Assembly (NCBI GenBank): GCA_037951165.1
Contig: JBBDHG010000098.1
Span: forward strand, 2,463,501 to 2,527,500
Origin: Lophius americanus
Lineage: Eukaryota > Chordata > Actinopteri > Lophiiformes > Lophiidae
Reading direction: 5' to 3'
DNA length: 64,000 nt
Positions 12,784 to 25,837 of this stretch are shown here, one piece after another. Position numbers and translations under genes: made by a program. How positions within the stretch are numbered: position 1 is the first letter of the stretch; every line of letters begins with the position of its first letter. The notes beneath the pieces are model-generated. The model was not told the DNA's origin. It ran no database searches and worked only from the letters and a program-made list of their open reading frames with translations.

Positions 12784-13809
12784 GTGGCTTTTAATCATCC
12801 CTGGAGTAATGTGTTTGATCAATTAACAAGGAGCTGGAGCTAATAGTTGTAACCCTAAAGAACCCACAATCAAGATAATTTGAAACGGGAACTTCTTCCT
12901 GTTGACCATATTTATCAAAATTACTTGAAATCTTGTGCTGGCTTAGTCTGGTTGACTTAATCTAAAAAAAAAAAAGATTAAATTGGAGGTATCCTTGATT
13001 TATTTCCCAATGTTAAAATGCAAAAAAGAACAAAAAGTAATGTTCCCTTCTAATGATATGTCAGCATGATTGCTTCTTGTAGACATTACATTACGTAATT
13101 TCATCTAAGTCCTAGATGATATATACACATTTATTTTGAACAAATACATTAAATTCATACAAAATAGGTTATCAATTCAAGTAGATTGTTAATATGAAGT
13201 GATTTGAACAAACTAACTAAAACATGTAAAAATATTTGAGCTCATATGTCAAACATCAAATTGTTTCAATTGGATCCTGAGGTCAGTTCATTCAGTGACA
13301 ACACAAAGATCACATAAACCCCTCTTATCCATAAGTTCTGGTCCTTTCGTAGTCCAACAAAGTACTAGAAAAAGTTTTTCAACACTCTGATTCAGATTTT
13401 GGTAATCAGACTGGACCTGGGAAAACCAGGCAATTGTTCTGTTCGTTTAACTCATAAACAGAATAGCTGATTTCATTGAACCTCAGTCATCTAAGACAGG
13501 AAAGACGCCTAGTCCCTCATTCAAGGTGAAATGATGTGTTTATAGAGGATAAAAATTAGGCCTGGCTGTGTTGCCAGCTAACATGGTGTCTTTGAGAAGA
13601 GTGTCAAAGACCATTTTGTTCAGATTTATTACAAGATAAACTTATTAATGAAACGTCATTCAGCATGTAAAAGTGTAAACAGCCTTATTAAAGAGAAAAT
13701 TATTAAGATACTAATTTATTGTTCAAAGCTCCAAATATCGCTGAGTTACGTTGAGCGTTAGCTAGTTGTTCACAGATTTGGTAGCATGGTTTTTTGCGTG
13801 ACAACCAAC

Positions 13810-13896
13810 CCTTCGATAGCTCAGTTGGTAGAGCGGAGGAGTGTAGTGGAAATGTCAGACATCCTTAGGTCGCTGGTTCAAATCCGGCTCGAAGGA
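13810..13896 (+). tRNA. trnay-gua: tRNA-Tyr (GUA), copy 13, C32-to-G variant
   Basis: It carries the same C32-to-G anticodon-loop change and five-T terminator as copy 11, 2,212 bp upstream. The leader is different (TTTTTTGCGTGACAACC). Confidence 0.85.
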
Positions 13897-14908
13897 GTGG
13901 CTTTTTATCATCCCTGGAGTAATGTGTTTTATCAATTAACAAGGAGCTAGAGCTAATAGTTGTAACCCTAAAGATAATTTGAAACGGGAACTTCTTCCTG
14001 TTGACCATATTAATCAAAATTACTTGAAATCTTGTGCTGGCTTAGTCTGGTTGACTTAGTCTAAAAAAAAAAAAGATTAAATTGGAGGTATCCTTGATTT
14101 ATTTCCCAATGTTAAAATGCAAAAAAGAACAAAAAGTAATGTTCCCTTCTAATGATATGTCAGCATGATTGCTTCTTGTAGACATTACATTACGTAATTT
14201 CATCTAAGTCCTAGATGATATATACACATTTATTTTGAACAAATACATTAAATTCATACAAAATAGGTTATCAATTCAAGTAGATTGTTAATATGAAGTA
14301 ATTTGAACAAACTGACTAGAACATGTTAACACATTTGAGCTCATATGTCAAACATCAAGTTGTTTCAATCGGATCCTGAGGTCAGTTCATTCAGTGACAA
14401 CAGAAAGATCACATAAACCCCTCTTATCCATAAGTTCTGGTCCTGTCCTAGTCCAACAAAGTACTAGAAAAAGTTTTTCAACACCCTGATTCAGATTTTG
14501 GTAATCAGACTAGTCCTGGGAAAACCAGGCAATTGTTCTGTTCGTTTAACTCATAAACAGAATAGCTGATTTTATTGAACCTCAGTCATCTAAGACAGGA
14601 AAGAAGCCTAGTCCCTCATTCAAGGTGAAATGATGTGTTTATAGAGGATAAAAATTAGGCCTGGCTGTGTTGCCAGCTAACATGGTGTCTTTGAGAAGAG
14701 TGTCAAAGACCATTTTGTTCAGATTTATTACAAGATAAACTTATTAATCAAACGGTATTCAGCATGCAAAAGTATAAACATCCTTATTCAACAGAAAATT
14801 ATTAAGATACTAATTTATTGTTCGAAGTTCCAAATATCGCTGAGTTATGTTGAGCGTTAACTAGTTGTTTACAGATTTGGTAGCATGCTTTTTTGCTTAA
14901 CAACCATC

Positions 14909-14995
14909 CCTTCGATAGCTCAGTTGGTAGAGCGGAGGACTGTAGTGGAAATGTCAGACATCCTTAGGTCGCTGGTTCAAATCCGGCTCGAAGGA
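14909..14995 (+). tRNA. trnay-gua: tRNA-Tyr (GUA), copy 14, consensus
   Basis: Exons and intron are consensus; flanks duplicate those of copy 12 at a 2,212-bp offset. Confidence 0.97.
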
Positions 14996-16021
14996 GTGGC
15001 TTTTAATCATCCCTGGAGTAATGTGTTTGATCAATTAACAAGGAGCTGGAGCTAATAGTTGTAACCCTAAAGAACCCACAATCAAGATAATTTGAAACGG
15101 GAACTTCTTCCTGTTGACCATATTTATCAAAATTACTTGAAATCTTGTGCTGGCTTAGTCTGGTTGACTTAATCTAAAAAAAAAAAAGATTAAATTGGAG
15201 GTATCCTTGATTTATTTCCCAATGTTAAAATGCAAAAAAGAACAAAAAGTAATGTTCCCTTCTAATGATATGTCAGCATGATTGCTTCTTGTAGACATTA
15301 CATTACGTAATTTCATCTAAGTCCTAGATGATATATACACATTTATTTTGAACAAATACATTAAATTCATACAAAATAGGTTATCAATTCAAGTAGATTG
15401 TTAATATGAAGTGATTTGAACAAACTAACTAAAACATGTAAAAATATTTGAGCTCATATGTCAAACATCAAATTGTTTCAATTGGATCCTGAGGTCAGTT
15501 CATTCAGTGACAACACAAAGATCACATAAACCCCTCTTATCCATAAGTTCTGGTCCTTTCGTAGTCCAACAAAGTACTAGAAAAAGTTTTTCAACACTCT
15601 GATTCAGATTTTGGTAATCAGACTGGACCTGGGAAAACCAGGCAATTGTTCTGTTCGTTTAACTCATAAACAGAATAGCTGATTTCATTGAACCTCAGTC
15701 ATCTAAGACAGGAAAGACGCCTAGTCCCTCATTCAAGGTGAAATGATGTGTTTATAGAGGATAAAAATTAGGCCTGGCTGTGTTGCCAGCTAACATGGTG
15801 TCTTTGAGAAGAGTGTCAAAGACCATTTTGTTCAGATTTATTACAAGATAAACTTATTAATGAAACGTCATTCAGCATGTAAAAGTGTAAACAGCCTTAT
15901 TAAAGAGAAAATTATTAAGATACTAATTTATTGTTCAAAGCTCCAAATATCGCTGAGTTACGTTGAGCGTTAGCTAGTTGTTCACAGATTTGGTAGCATG
16001 GTTTTTTGCGTAACAACCAAC

Positions 16022-16108
16022 CCTTCGATAGCTCAGTTGGTAGAGCGGAGGACTGTAGTGGAAATGTCAGACATCCTTAGGTTGCTGGTTCAAATCTGGC
16101 TCGAAGGA
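16022..16108 (+). tRNA. trnay-gua: tRNA-Tyr (GUA), copy 15, variant
   Basis: It carries C48 to T and C61 to T, as in copies 3 and 19. The intron is consensus. The T-stem pair becomes G:U, so the fold is probably retained. Confidence 0.82.
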
Positions 16109-17057
16109 GTGGCTTTTAATCATCCCTGGAGTAATGTGTCTGATCAATTAACAAGGAGCTAGAGCTAATAGTTGTAACCCTAAAGATAATTTGAAACGGG
16201 AACTTCTTCCTGTTGATCATATTTATCAAAATTACTTGAAATCTTGTGCTGGCTTAGTCTGGTTGACTTAATCTAAAAAAAAAAAAGATTAAATTGGAGG
16301 TATCCTTGATTTATTTCCGAATGTTGAAATGCAAAAAAGAACAAAAATTAATGTTCCTTTCTAAAGACATGTCAGCATGATTGATTCTTGTAGACATTAC
16401 ATTACGTAATTTCATCTAAGTCCTAGATGATATATACACATTTATTTTGAACAAATACATTAAATTCATACAAAATAGGTTATCAATTCAAGTAGATTGT
16501 TAATATGAAGTAATTTGAACAAACTGACTAGAACATGTTAACACATTTGAGCTCATATGTCAAACATCAAATTGTTTCAATTGGATCCTGAGATCAGTTC
16601 ATTCAGTGACAACAGAAAGATCACATAAACCCCTCTTATCCATAAGTCCTGGTCCTTTCGTAGTCCAACAAAATACTAGAAAAAGTTTTTCAACACCCTG
16701 ATTCAGATTTTGGTAATCAGACTAGTCCTGGGAAAACCAGGCAATTCTTCTGTTTGTTTAACTCATAAACAGAATAGCTGATTTTATTGAACCTCAGTCA
16801 TCTAAGACAGGAAAGACGCCTAGTCCCTCATTCAAGGTGAAATGATGTGTTTATAGAGGATAAAAATTAGGCCGGGCTGTGTTGCCAGCTAAGATGGTGT
16901 CTTTATTCAGCACTTAAAAGTATAAACAGCCTTATTCAACAGAAAATTATTTTGATACTAAGTTATTGTTCGAAGCTCGAAAATATCGCTGACTTACGTT
17001 GAGCGTTAACTAGTTGTTTACAGATTTGGTAGCATGCTTTTTTGCTTAACAACCAAC

Positions 17058-17144
17058 CCTTCGATAGCTCAGTTGGTAGAGCGGAGGACTGTAGTGGAAA
17101 TGTCAGACATCCTTAGGTCGCTGGTTCAAATCCGGCTCGAAGGA
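17058..17144 (+). tRNA. trnay-gua: tRNA-Tyr (GUA), copy 16, consensus
   Basis: Exons and intron are identical to copy 1, in a short unit without the 64-bp module. Confidence 0.97.
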
Positions 17145-18169
17145 GTGGCTTTTAATCATCCCTGGAGTAATGTGTTTGATCAATTAACAAGGAGCTGGAG
17201 CTAATAGTTGTAACCCTAAAGAACCAACAATCAAGATAATTTGAAACGGGAACTTCTTCCTGTTGACCATATTAATCAAAATTACTTGAAATCTTGTTCT
17301 AGCTTAGTGTGGCTGACTTAATCTAAAAAAAAAATTATTAAATTGGAGGTATGCTTGATTTATTTCCGAATGTTACAATGCAAAAAAGAACAAAAAGTAA
17401 TGTTCCCTTCTAATGACATGTCAGCATGATTGATTCTTGTAAACATTACATTGAGTAATTTCATCTAAGTCTTAGATGATATATACAGATTTATTTTGAA
17501 CAAATACATTAATTTCATACAAAATAGGTGTTCAATTCACGTAAATTGTTATTATGTATTAATTTGAACAAACTGACTAAAACATGTTAACACATTTGAG
17601 CTCATATGTCAAACATCAAATTGTTTCAATTGGATCCTGAGGTCAGTTCATTCAGTGACAACACAAAGATCACATAAACCCCTCTTATCCATAAGTTCTG
17701 GTCCTTTCGTAGTCCAACAAAGTACTAGAAAAAGTTTTTCAACACTCTGATTCAGATTTTGGTAATCAGACTGGACCTGGGAAAACCAGGCAATTGTTCT
17801 GTTCGTTTAACTCATAAACAGAATAGCTGATTTCATTGAACCTCAGTCATCTAAGACAGGAAAGACGCCTAGTCCCTCATTCAAGGTGAAATGATGTGTT
17901 TATAGAGGATAAAAATTAGGCCTGGCTGTGTTGCCAGCTAACATGGTGTCTTTGAGAAGAGTGTCAAAGACCATTTTGTTCAGATTCATTACAAGATAAA
18001 CTTATTAATCAAACGTTATTCAGCACTTAAAAGTATAAACAGCCTTATTCAACAGAAAATTATTAAGATACTAATTTATTGTTCGAAGTTCCAAATATCT
18101 CTGAGTTATGTTGAGCGTTAACTAGTTGTTTACAGATTTGGTAGCATGTTTTTTTGTTAAACAGCAAAC

Positions 18170-18256
18170 CCTTCGATAGCTCAGTTGGTAGAGCGGAGGA
18201 CTGTAGTGGAAATATCAGACATCCTTAGGTCGCTGGTTCAAATCCGGCTCGAAGGA
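18170..18256 (+). tRNA. trnay-gua: tRNA-Tyr (GUA), copy 17, consensus exons
   Basis: Exons are consensus; the intron is TGGAAATATCAGAC with leader GTTAAACAGCAAACCC. Unusually for this leader type, the unit keeps the 64-bp module, so it looks like a recombinant of two subfamilies. Confidence 0.97.
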
Positions 18257-19202
18257 GTGGCTTTTAATCATCCCTGGAGTAATGTGTTTGATCAATTAAC
18301 AAGGAGCTGGAGCTAATAGTTGTAACCCTAAAGAAAATTTGAAACGGGAACTTCTTCCTGTTGACCATATTAATCAAAATTACTTGAAATCTTATTCTGG
18401 CTTAGTCTGGCTGACTTAATCTAAAAAAAAAAGATTAAATTGGACGTATGCTTGATTTATTTCCAAATGTTAACAAGCAAAAAAGAACAAAAAGTAATGT
18501 TCCCTTCTAATGACATGTCCACATGATTGATTCTTGTAAACATTAAATTGCATAATTTCATCTAAGTCCTAGATAATATCTCCACATTTATTTTGAACAA
18601 ATACATTAAAGTCATCCAAATAGGTTATCAATTCAAGTAGATTGTTAATATGAAGTAATTTGAACAAACTGACTAAAACATGTTAACATATTTGAGCTCA
18701 TATGTCAAACATCAAGTTGTTTCAATTGGATCCTGAGGTCAGTTCATTCAGTGACAACACAAAGATCACATAGACCCCTCTTATCCATAAGTTCTGGTCC
18801 TTTCGTAGTCCAATAAAGTACTAGAAAAAGTTTTTCAACACCCTGATTCAGATTTTGGTAATCAGACTGGACCTGGGAAAACCAGGCAATTGTTCTGTTC
18901 GTTTAACTCATAAACAGAATAGCTGATTTTATTGAACCTCAGTCATCTAAGACAGGAAAGACGCCTAGTCCCTCATTCAAGGTGAAATGATGTGTTTATA
19001 GAGGATAAAAATTAGGCCTGGCTGTGTTGCCAGCTAACATGGTGTAGTTATTCAGCACTTAAAAGTATAAACAGCCTTATTCAACAGAAAATTATTAAGA
19101 TACTAAGTTATTGTTCGAAGCTCGAAAATATCGCTGACTTACGTTGAGCGTTAACTAGTTGTTTACAGATTTGGTAGCATGTTTTTTTGTTAAACAGCAA
19201 AC

Positions 19203-19289
19203 CCTTCGATAGCTCAGTTGGTAGAGCGGAGGACTGTAGTGGAAATATCAGACATCCTTAGGTCGCTGGTTCAAATCCGGCTCGAAGGA
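19203..19289 (+). tRNA. trnay-gua: tRNA-Tyr (GUA), copy 18, consensus exons
   Basis: Exons are consensus, intron TGGAAATATCAGAC. The unit is a near-identical duplicate of the copy-10 unit 8,715 bp upstream. Confidence 0.97.
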
Positions 19290-20312
19290 GTGGCTTTTAA
19301 TCATCCCTGGAGTAATGTGTTTGATCAATTAACAAGGAGCTGGAGCTAATAGTTGTAACCCTAAAGAACCCACAATCAAGATAATTTGAAATGGGAACTT
19401 CTTCCTGTTGACCATATTCATCAAAATTACTTGAAATCTTGTGTTGGCTTAGTCTGGCAGACTTAATCTGAAAAAAAAGTTTAAATTGGAGGTATGCTTG
19501 ATTTATTTCCAAATGTTAACATGCAAAAAAGAACAAAAAGTAATGTTCCCTTCTAATGATTTGTCAGCATGATTGATTCTTGTAAACATTACATTGAGTA
19601 ATTTCATCTAAGTCCTAGATGATATATACAGATTTATTTTGAACAAATTCATTAATTTCATACAAAATAGGTGTTCAATTCACGTAAATTGTTATTATGT
19701 TTTAATTTGAACAAACTAACTAAAACATGTAATAATATTTGAGCTCATATGTCAAACATCAAATTGTTTCAATTGGATCCTGAGGTCAGTTCATTCAGTG
19801 ACAACACAAAGATCACATAAACCCCTCTTATCCATAAGTTCTGGTCCTGTCCTAGTCCAACAAAGTACTAGAAAAAGTTTTTCAACACCCTGATTCAGAT
19901 TTTGGTAATCAGACTGGACCTGGGAAAACCAGTTAATTGTTCTGTTCGTTTAACTCATAAACAGAATAGCTGATTTCATTGAACCTCAGTCATCTAAGAC
20001 AGGAAAGACGCCTAGTCCCTCATTCAAGGTGAAATGATGTGTTTATAGAGGATAAAAATTAGGCCTGGCTGTGTTGCCAGCTAAGATGGTGTCTTTGAGA
20101 AGAGTGTCAAAGACCATTTTGTTCAGATTTATTACAAGATAAACTTATTAATCAAACGTTATTCAGCATGCAAAAGTATAAACAGCCTAATTAAAGAGAA
20201 AATTATTAAGATACTAATTTATTGTTCAAAGTTCCAAATATCGCTGAGTTATGTTGAGCGTTAACTAGTTGTTTACAGATTTGGTAGCATGCTTTTTTGC
20301 TTAACAACCAAC

Positions 20313-20399
20313 CCTTCGATAGCTCAGTTGGTAGAGCGGAGGACTGTAGTGGAAATGTCAGACATCCTTAGGTTGCTGGTTCAAATCTGGCTCGAAGGA
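20313..20399 (+). tRNA. trnay-gua: tRNA-Tyr (GUA), copy 19, variant
   Basis: It carries C48 to T and C61 to T, as in copy 15, with the same downstream markers (GTGTCTGATCAATTAAC). Confidence 0.82.
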
Positions 20400-21410
20400 G
20401 TGGCTTTTAATCATCCCTGGAGTAATGTGTCTGATCAATTAACAAGGAGCTAGAGCTAATAGTTGTAACCCTAAAGATAATTTGAAACGGGAACTTCTTC
20501 CTGTTGACCATATTTATCAAAATTACTTGAAATCTTGTGCTGGCTTAGTCTGGTTGACTTAATCTAAAAAAAAAAAGATTAAATTGGAGGTATCCTTGAT
20601 TTATTTCCGAATGTTGAAATGCAAAAAAGAACAAAAATTAATGTTCCTTTCTAAAGACATGTCAGCATGATTGATTCTTGTAGACATTACATTACGTAAT
20701 TTCATCTAAGTCCTAGATGATATATACACATTTATTTTGAACAAATACATTAAATTCATACAAAATAGGTTATCAATTCAAGTAGATTGTTAATATGAAG
20801 TAATTTGAACAAACTGACTAGAACATGTTAACACATTTGAGCTCATATGTCAAACATCAAGTTGTTTCAATCGGATCCTGAGGTCAGTTCATTCAGTGAC
20901 AACAGAAAGATCACATAGACCCCTCTTATCCATAAGTTCTGGTCCTGTCCTAGTCCAACAAAGTACTAGAAAAAGTTTTTCAACACCCTGATTCAGATTT
21001 TGGTAATCAGACTAGTCCTGGGAAAACCAGGCAATTGTTCTGTTCGTTTAACTCATAAACAGAATAGCTGATTTCATTGAACCTCAGTCATCTAAGACAG
21101 GAAAGACGCCTAGTCCCTCATTCAAGGTGAAATGATGTGTTTATAGAGGATAAAAATTAGGCCTGGCTGTGTTGCCAGCTAACATGGTGTCTTTGAGAAG
21201 AGTGTCAAAGACCATTTTGTTCAGATTTATTACAAGATAAACTTATTAATCAAACGTCATTCAGCATGTAAAAGCGTAAACAGCCTTATTAAAGAGAAAA
21301 TTATTAAGATACTAATTTATTGTTCAAAGCTCCAAATATCGCTGAGTTACGTTGAGCGTTAGCTAGTTGTTCACAGATTTGGTAGCATGGTTTTTTGCTT
21401 AACAACCAAC

Positions 21411-21497
21411 CCTTCGATAGCTCAGTTGGTAGAGCGGAGGACTGTAGTGGAAATGTCAGACATCCTTAGGTCGCTGGTTCAAATCTGGCTCGAAGGA
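21411..21497 (+). tRNA. trnay-gua: tRNA-Tyr (GUA), copy 20, C61-to-T variant
   Basis: The single exon change C61 to T makes a G:U pair in the T stem; the B box becomes GGTTCAAATCT. The remainder is consensus. Confidence 0.85.
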
Positions 21498-22446
21498 GTG
21501 GCTTTTAATCATCCCTGGAGTAATGTGTCTGATCAATTAACAAGGAGCTAGAGCTAATAGTTGTAACCCTAAAGATAATTTGAAACGGGAACTTCTTCCT
21601 GTTGACCATATTTATCAAAATTACTTGAAATCTTGTGCTTGCTTAGTCTGGTTGACTTAATCTAAAAAAAAAAAAGATTAAATTGGAGGTATCCTTGATT
21701 TATTTCCGAATGTTGAAATGCAAAAAAGAACAAAAATTAATGTTCCTTTCTAAAGACATGTCAGCATGATTGATTCTTGTAGACATTACATTACGTAATT
21801 TCATCTAAGTCCTAGATGATATATACACATTTATTTTGAACAAATACATTAAATTCATACAAAATAGGTTATCAATTCAAGTAGATTGTTAATATGAAGT
21901 AATTTGAACAAACTGACTAGAACATGTTTACACATTTGAGCTCATATGTCAAACATCAAGTTGTTTCAATCGGATCCTGAGGTCAGTTCATTCAGTGACA
22001 ACAGAAAGATCACATAGACCCCTCTTATCCATAAGTTCTGGTCCTGTCCTAGTCCAACAAAGTACTAGAAAAAGTTTTTCAACACCCTGATTCAGATTTT
22101 GGTAATCAGACTAGTCCTGGGAAAACCAGGCAATTGTTCTGTTCGTTTAACTCATAAACAGAATAGCTGATTTCATTGAACCTCAGTCATCTAAGACAGG
22201 AAAGACGCCTAGTCCCTCATTCAAGGTGAAATGATGTGTTTATACACGATAAAAATTAGGCCGGGCTGTGTTGCCAGCTAACATGGTGTCGTTATTCAGC
22301 ACTTAAAAGTATAAACAGCCTTATTCAACAGAAAATTATTAAGATACTAAGTCATTGTTCGAAGCTCGAAAATATCGCTGACTTACGTTGAGCGTTAACT
22401 AGTTGTTTACAGATTTGGTAGCATGTTTTTTTGTTAAACAGCAAAC

Positions 22447-22533
22447 CCTTCGATAGCTCAGTTGGTAGAGCGGAGGACTGTAGTCGAAATATCAGACATC
22501 CTTAGGTCGCTGGTTCAAATCCGGCTCGAAGAA
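22447..22533 (+). tRNA. trnay-gua: tRNA-Tyr (GUA), copy 21, acceptor-stem mutant (G72 to A)
   Basis: The 3' acceptor strand reads TCGAAGA, so C1 faces A72. C1:G72 is the main tyrosyl-tRNA synthetase identity pair in eukaryotes, so charging is probably impaired. The intron is also altered (TCGAAATATCAGAC). It may be a non-functional copy. Confidence 0.65.
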
Positions 22534-23556
22534 GTGGCTTTTAATCACCCCTGGAGTAATGTGTTTGATCAATTAACAAGGAGCTGGAGCTAATAGTTGT
22601 AACCCTAAAGAACCCACAATCAAGATAATTTGAAACGGGAACTTCTTCCTGTAGACCATATTCATCAAAATTACTTGAAATCTTGTGCTGGTTTAGTCTG
22701 GCTGACCTAATCTAAAATAAAAAGATTAAATTGGAGGTATGCTTGATTTATTTCCAAATGTTAACAAGCAAAAAAGAACAAAAAGTAATGTTCCCTTCTA
22801 ATGGCATGTCCACATGATTGATTCTTGTAAACATTAAATTGCGTAATTTCATCTAAGTCCTAGATGATATCTACACATTTATTTTGAACAAATACATTAA
22901 AGTCATCCAAATAGGTTATCAATTCAAGTAGATTGTTAATATGAAGTAATTTGAACAAACGGACTAAAACATGTTAACACATTTGAGCTCATATGTCAAA
23001 CATCGAGTTGTTTCAATCGGATCCTGAGGTCAGTTCATTCAGTGACAACAGAAAGATCACATAGACCCCTCTTATCCATAAGTTCTGGTCCTGTCCTAGT
23101 TCAACAAAGTACTAGAAAAAGTTTTTCAACACCCTGATTCAGATTTTGGTAATCAGACTGGAACTGGGAAAACCAGGCAATTGTTCTGTTCGTTTAACTC
23201 ATAAACAGAATAGCTGATTTCATTGAACCTCAGTCATCTAAGACAGGAAAGACGCCTAGTCCCTCATTCAAGGTGAAATGATGTGTTTATAGAGGATAAA
23301 AATTAGGCCTGGCTGTGTTGCCAGCTAACATGGTGTCTTTGAGAAGAGTGTCAAAGACCATTTTGTTCAGATTTATTACAAGATAAACTTATTAATCAAA
23401 CGTTATTCAGCATGTAAAAGTGTAAACAGCCTTATTAAAGAGAAAATTATTAAGATACTAATTTATTGTTCAAAGCTCCAAATATCGCTGAGTTACGTTG
23501 AGCGTTAGCTAGTTGTTCACAGATTTGGTAGCATGCTTTTTTGCTTAACAACCAAC

Positions 23557-23643
23557 CCTTCGATAGCTCAGTTGGTAGAGCGGAGGACTGTAGTGGGAAT
23601 GTCAGACATCCTTAGGTCGCTGGTTCAAATCCGGCTCGAAGGA
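23557..23643 (+). tRNA. trnay-gua: tRNA-Tyr (GUA), copy 22, consensus exons
   Basis: Exons are consensus; the intron is TGGGAATGTCAGAC. The terminator is five T. It is paired with copy 23 in a near-identical tandem duplication. Confidence 0.97.
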
Positions 23644-24653
23644 GTGGTTTTTAATCATCCCTGGAGTAATGTGTTTGATCAATTAACAAGGAGCTAGAGC
23701 TAATAGTTGTAACCCTAAAGATAATTTGAAACGGGAACTTCTTCCTGTTGACCATATTAATCAAAATTACTTGAAATCTTGTTCTAGCTTAGTGTGGCTG
23801 ACTTAATCTAAAAAAAAATGATTAAATTGGAGGTATCCTTGATTTATTTCCCAATGTTAAAATGCAAAAAAGAACAAAAAGTAATGTTCCCTTCTAATGA
23901 TATGTCAGCATGATTGATTCTTGTAAACATTACATTGAGTAATTTCATCTAAGTCCTAGATGATATATACACATTTATTTTGAACAAATACATTTATTTC
24001 ATACAAAATAGGTTATCAATTCAAGTAAAATGTTATTATGTATTAATTTGAACAAACTGACTAAAACATGTAAAAATATTTGAGCTCATATGTCAAACAT
24101 CAAGTTGTTTCAATCGGATCCTGAGTTGAGTTCATTCAGTGACAACAGAAAGATCACATAAACCCCTCTTATCCATAAGTTCTGGTCCTGTCCTAGTCCA
24201 ACAAAGTACTAGAAAAAGTTTTTCAACACCCTGATTCAGATTTTGGTAATCAGACTGGACCTGGAAAAACCAGGCAATTGTTCTGTTCGTTTAACTCATA
24301 AACAGAATAGCTGATTTTATTGAACCTCAGTCATCTAAGACAGGAAAGATGCCTAGTCCCTCATTCAAGGTGAAATGATGTGTTTATAGAGGATAAAAAT
24401 TAGGCCTGGCTGTGTTGCCAGCTAACATGGTGTCTTTGAGAAGAGTGTCAAAGACCATTTTGTTCAGATTTATTACAAGATAAACTTATTAATCAAACGT
24501 TATTCAGCATGTAAAAGTGTAAACAGCCTTATTAAAGAGAAAATTATTAAGATACTAATTTATTGTTCAAAGCTCCAAATATCGCTGAGTTACGTTGAGC
24601 GTTAGCTAGTTGTTCACAGATTTGGTAGCATGCTTTTTTGCTTAACACCCAAC

Positions 24654-24740
24654 CCTTCGATAGCTCAGTTGGTAGAGCGGAGGACTGTAGTGGGAATGTC
24701 AGACATCCTTAGGTCGCTGGTTCAAATCCGGCTCGAAGGA
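24654..24740 (+). tRNA. trnay-gua: tRNA-Tyr (GUA), copy 23, consensus exons
   Basis: Exons are consensus with the same intron as copy 22. The following unit is almost identical to the one after copy 22 (1,097-bp spacing). Confidence 0.97.
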
Positions 24741-25750
24741 GTGGTTTTTAATCATCCCTGGAGTAATGTGTTTGATCAATTAACAAGGAGCTAGAGCTAA
24801 TAGTTGTAACCCTAAAGATAATTTGAAACGGGAACTTCTTCCTGTTGACCATATTAATCAAAATTACTTGAAATCTTGTTCTAGCTTAGTGTGGCTGACT
24901 TAATCTAAAAAAAAATGATTAAATTGGAGGTATCCTTGATTTATTTCCCAATGTTAAAATGCAAAAAAGAACAAAAAGTAATGTTCCCTTCTAATGATAT
25001 GTCAGCATGATTGATTCTTGTAAACATTACATTGAGTAATTTCATCTAAGTCCTAGATGATATATACACATTTATTTTGAACAAATACATTTATTTCATA
25101 CAAAATAGGTTATCAATTCAAGTAAAATGTTATTATGTATTAATTTGAACAAACTGACTAAAACATGTAAAAATATTTGAGCTCATATGTCAAACATCAA
25201 GTTGTTTCAATCGGATCCTGAGTTGAGTTCATTCAGTGACAACAGAAAGATCACATAAACCCCTCTTATCCATAAGTTCTGGTCCTGTCCTAGTCCAACA
25301 AAGTACTAGAAAAAGTTTTTCAACACCCTGATTCAGATTTTGGTAATCAGACTGGACCTGGAAAAACCAGGCAATTGTTCTGTTCGTTTAACTCATAAAC
25401 AGAATAGCTGATTTTATTGAACCTCAGTCATCTAAGACAGGAAAGATGCCTAGTCCCTCATTCAAGGTGAAATGATGTGTTTATAGAGGATAACAATTAG
25501 GCCTGGCTGTGTTGCCAGCTAACATGGTGTCTTGGAGAAGAGTGTCAAAGACCATTTTGTTCAGATTTATTACAAGATAAACTTATTAATCAAACGTTAT
25601 TCAGCATGCAAAAGTATAAACAGCCTTATTCGACAGAAAATTATTAAGATACTAATTTATTGTTCGAAGTTCCAAATATCGCAGAGTTATGTTGAGCGTT
25701 AACTAGTTGTTTACAGATTTGGTAGCATGCTTTTTTGCTTAACAACCAAC

Positions 25751-25837
25751 CCTTCGATAGCTCAGTGTGTAGAGCGGAGGACTGTAGTGGAAATGTCAGA
25801 CATCCTTAGGTCGCTGGTTCAAATCTGGCTCGAAAGA
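25751..25837 (+). pseudogene. tRNA-Tyr-like copy 24, probably defective
   Basis: The D loop reads AGTGTGTAG instead of AGTTGGTAG, losing the invariant G18 needed for D-loop/T-loop contact and disturbing the A box. The 3' acceptor strand reads TCGAAAGA, so C2 faces A71. C61 is T. Three independent lesions make a functional tRNA unlikely. Confidence 0.75.
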
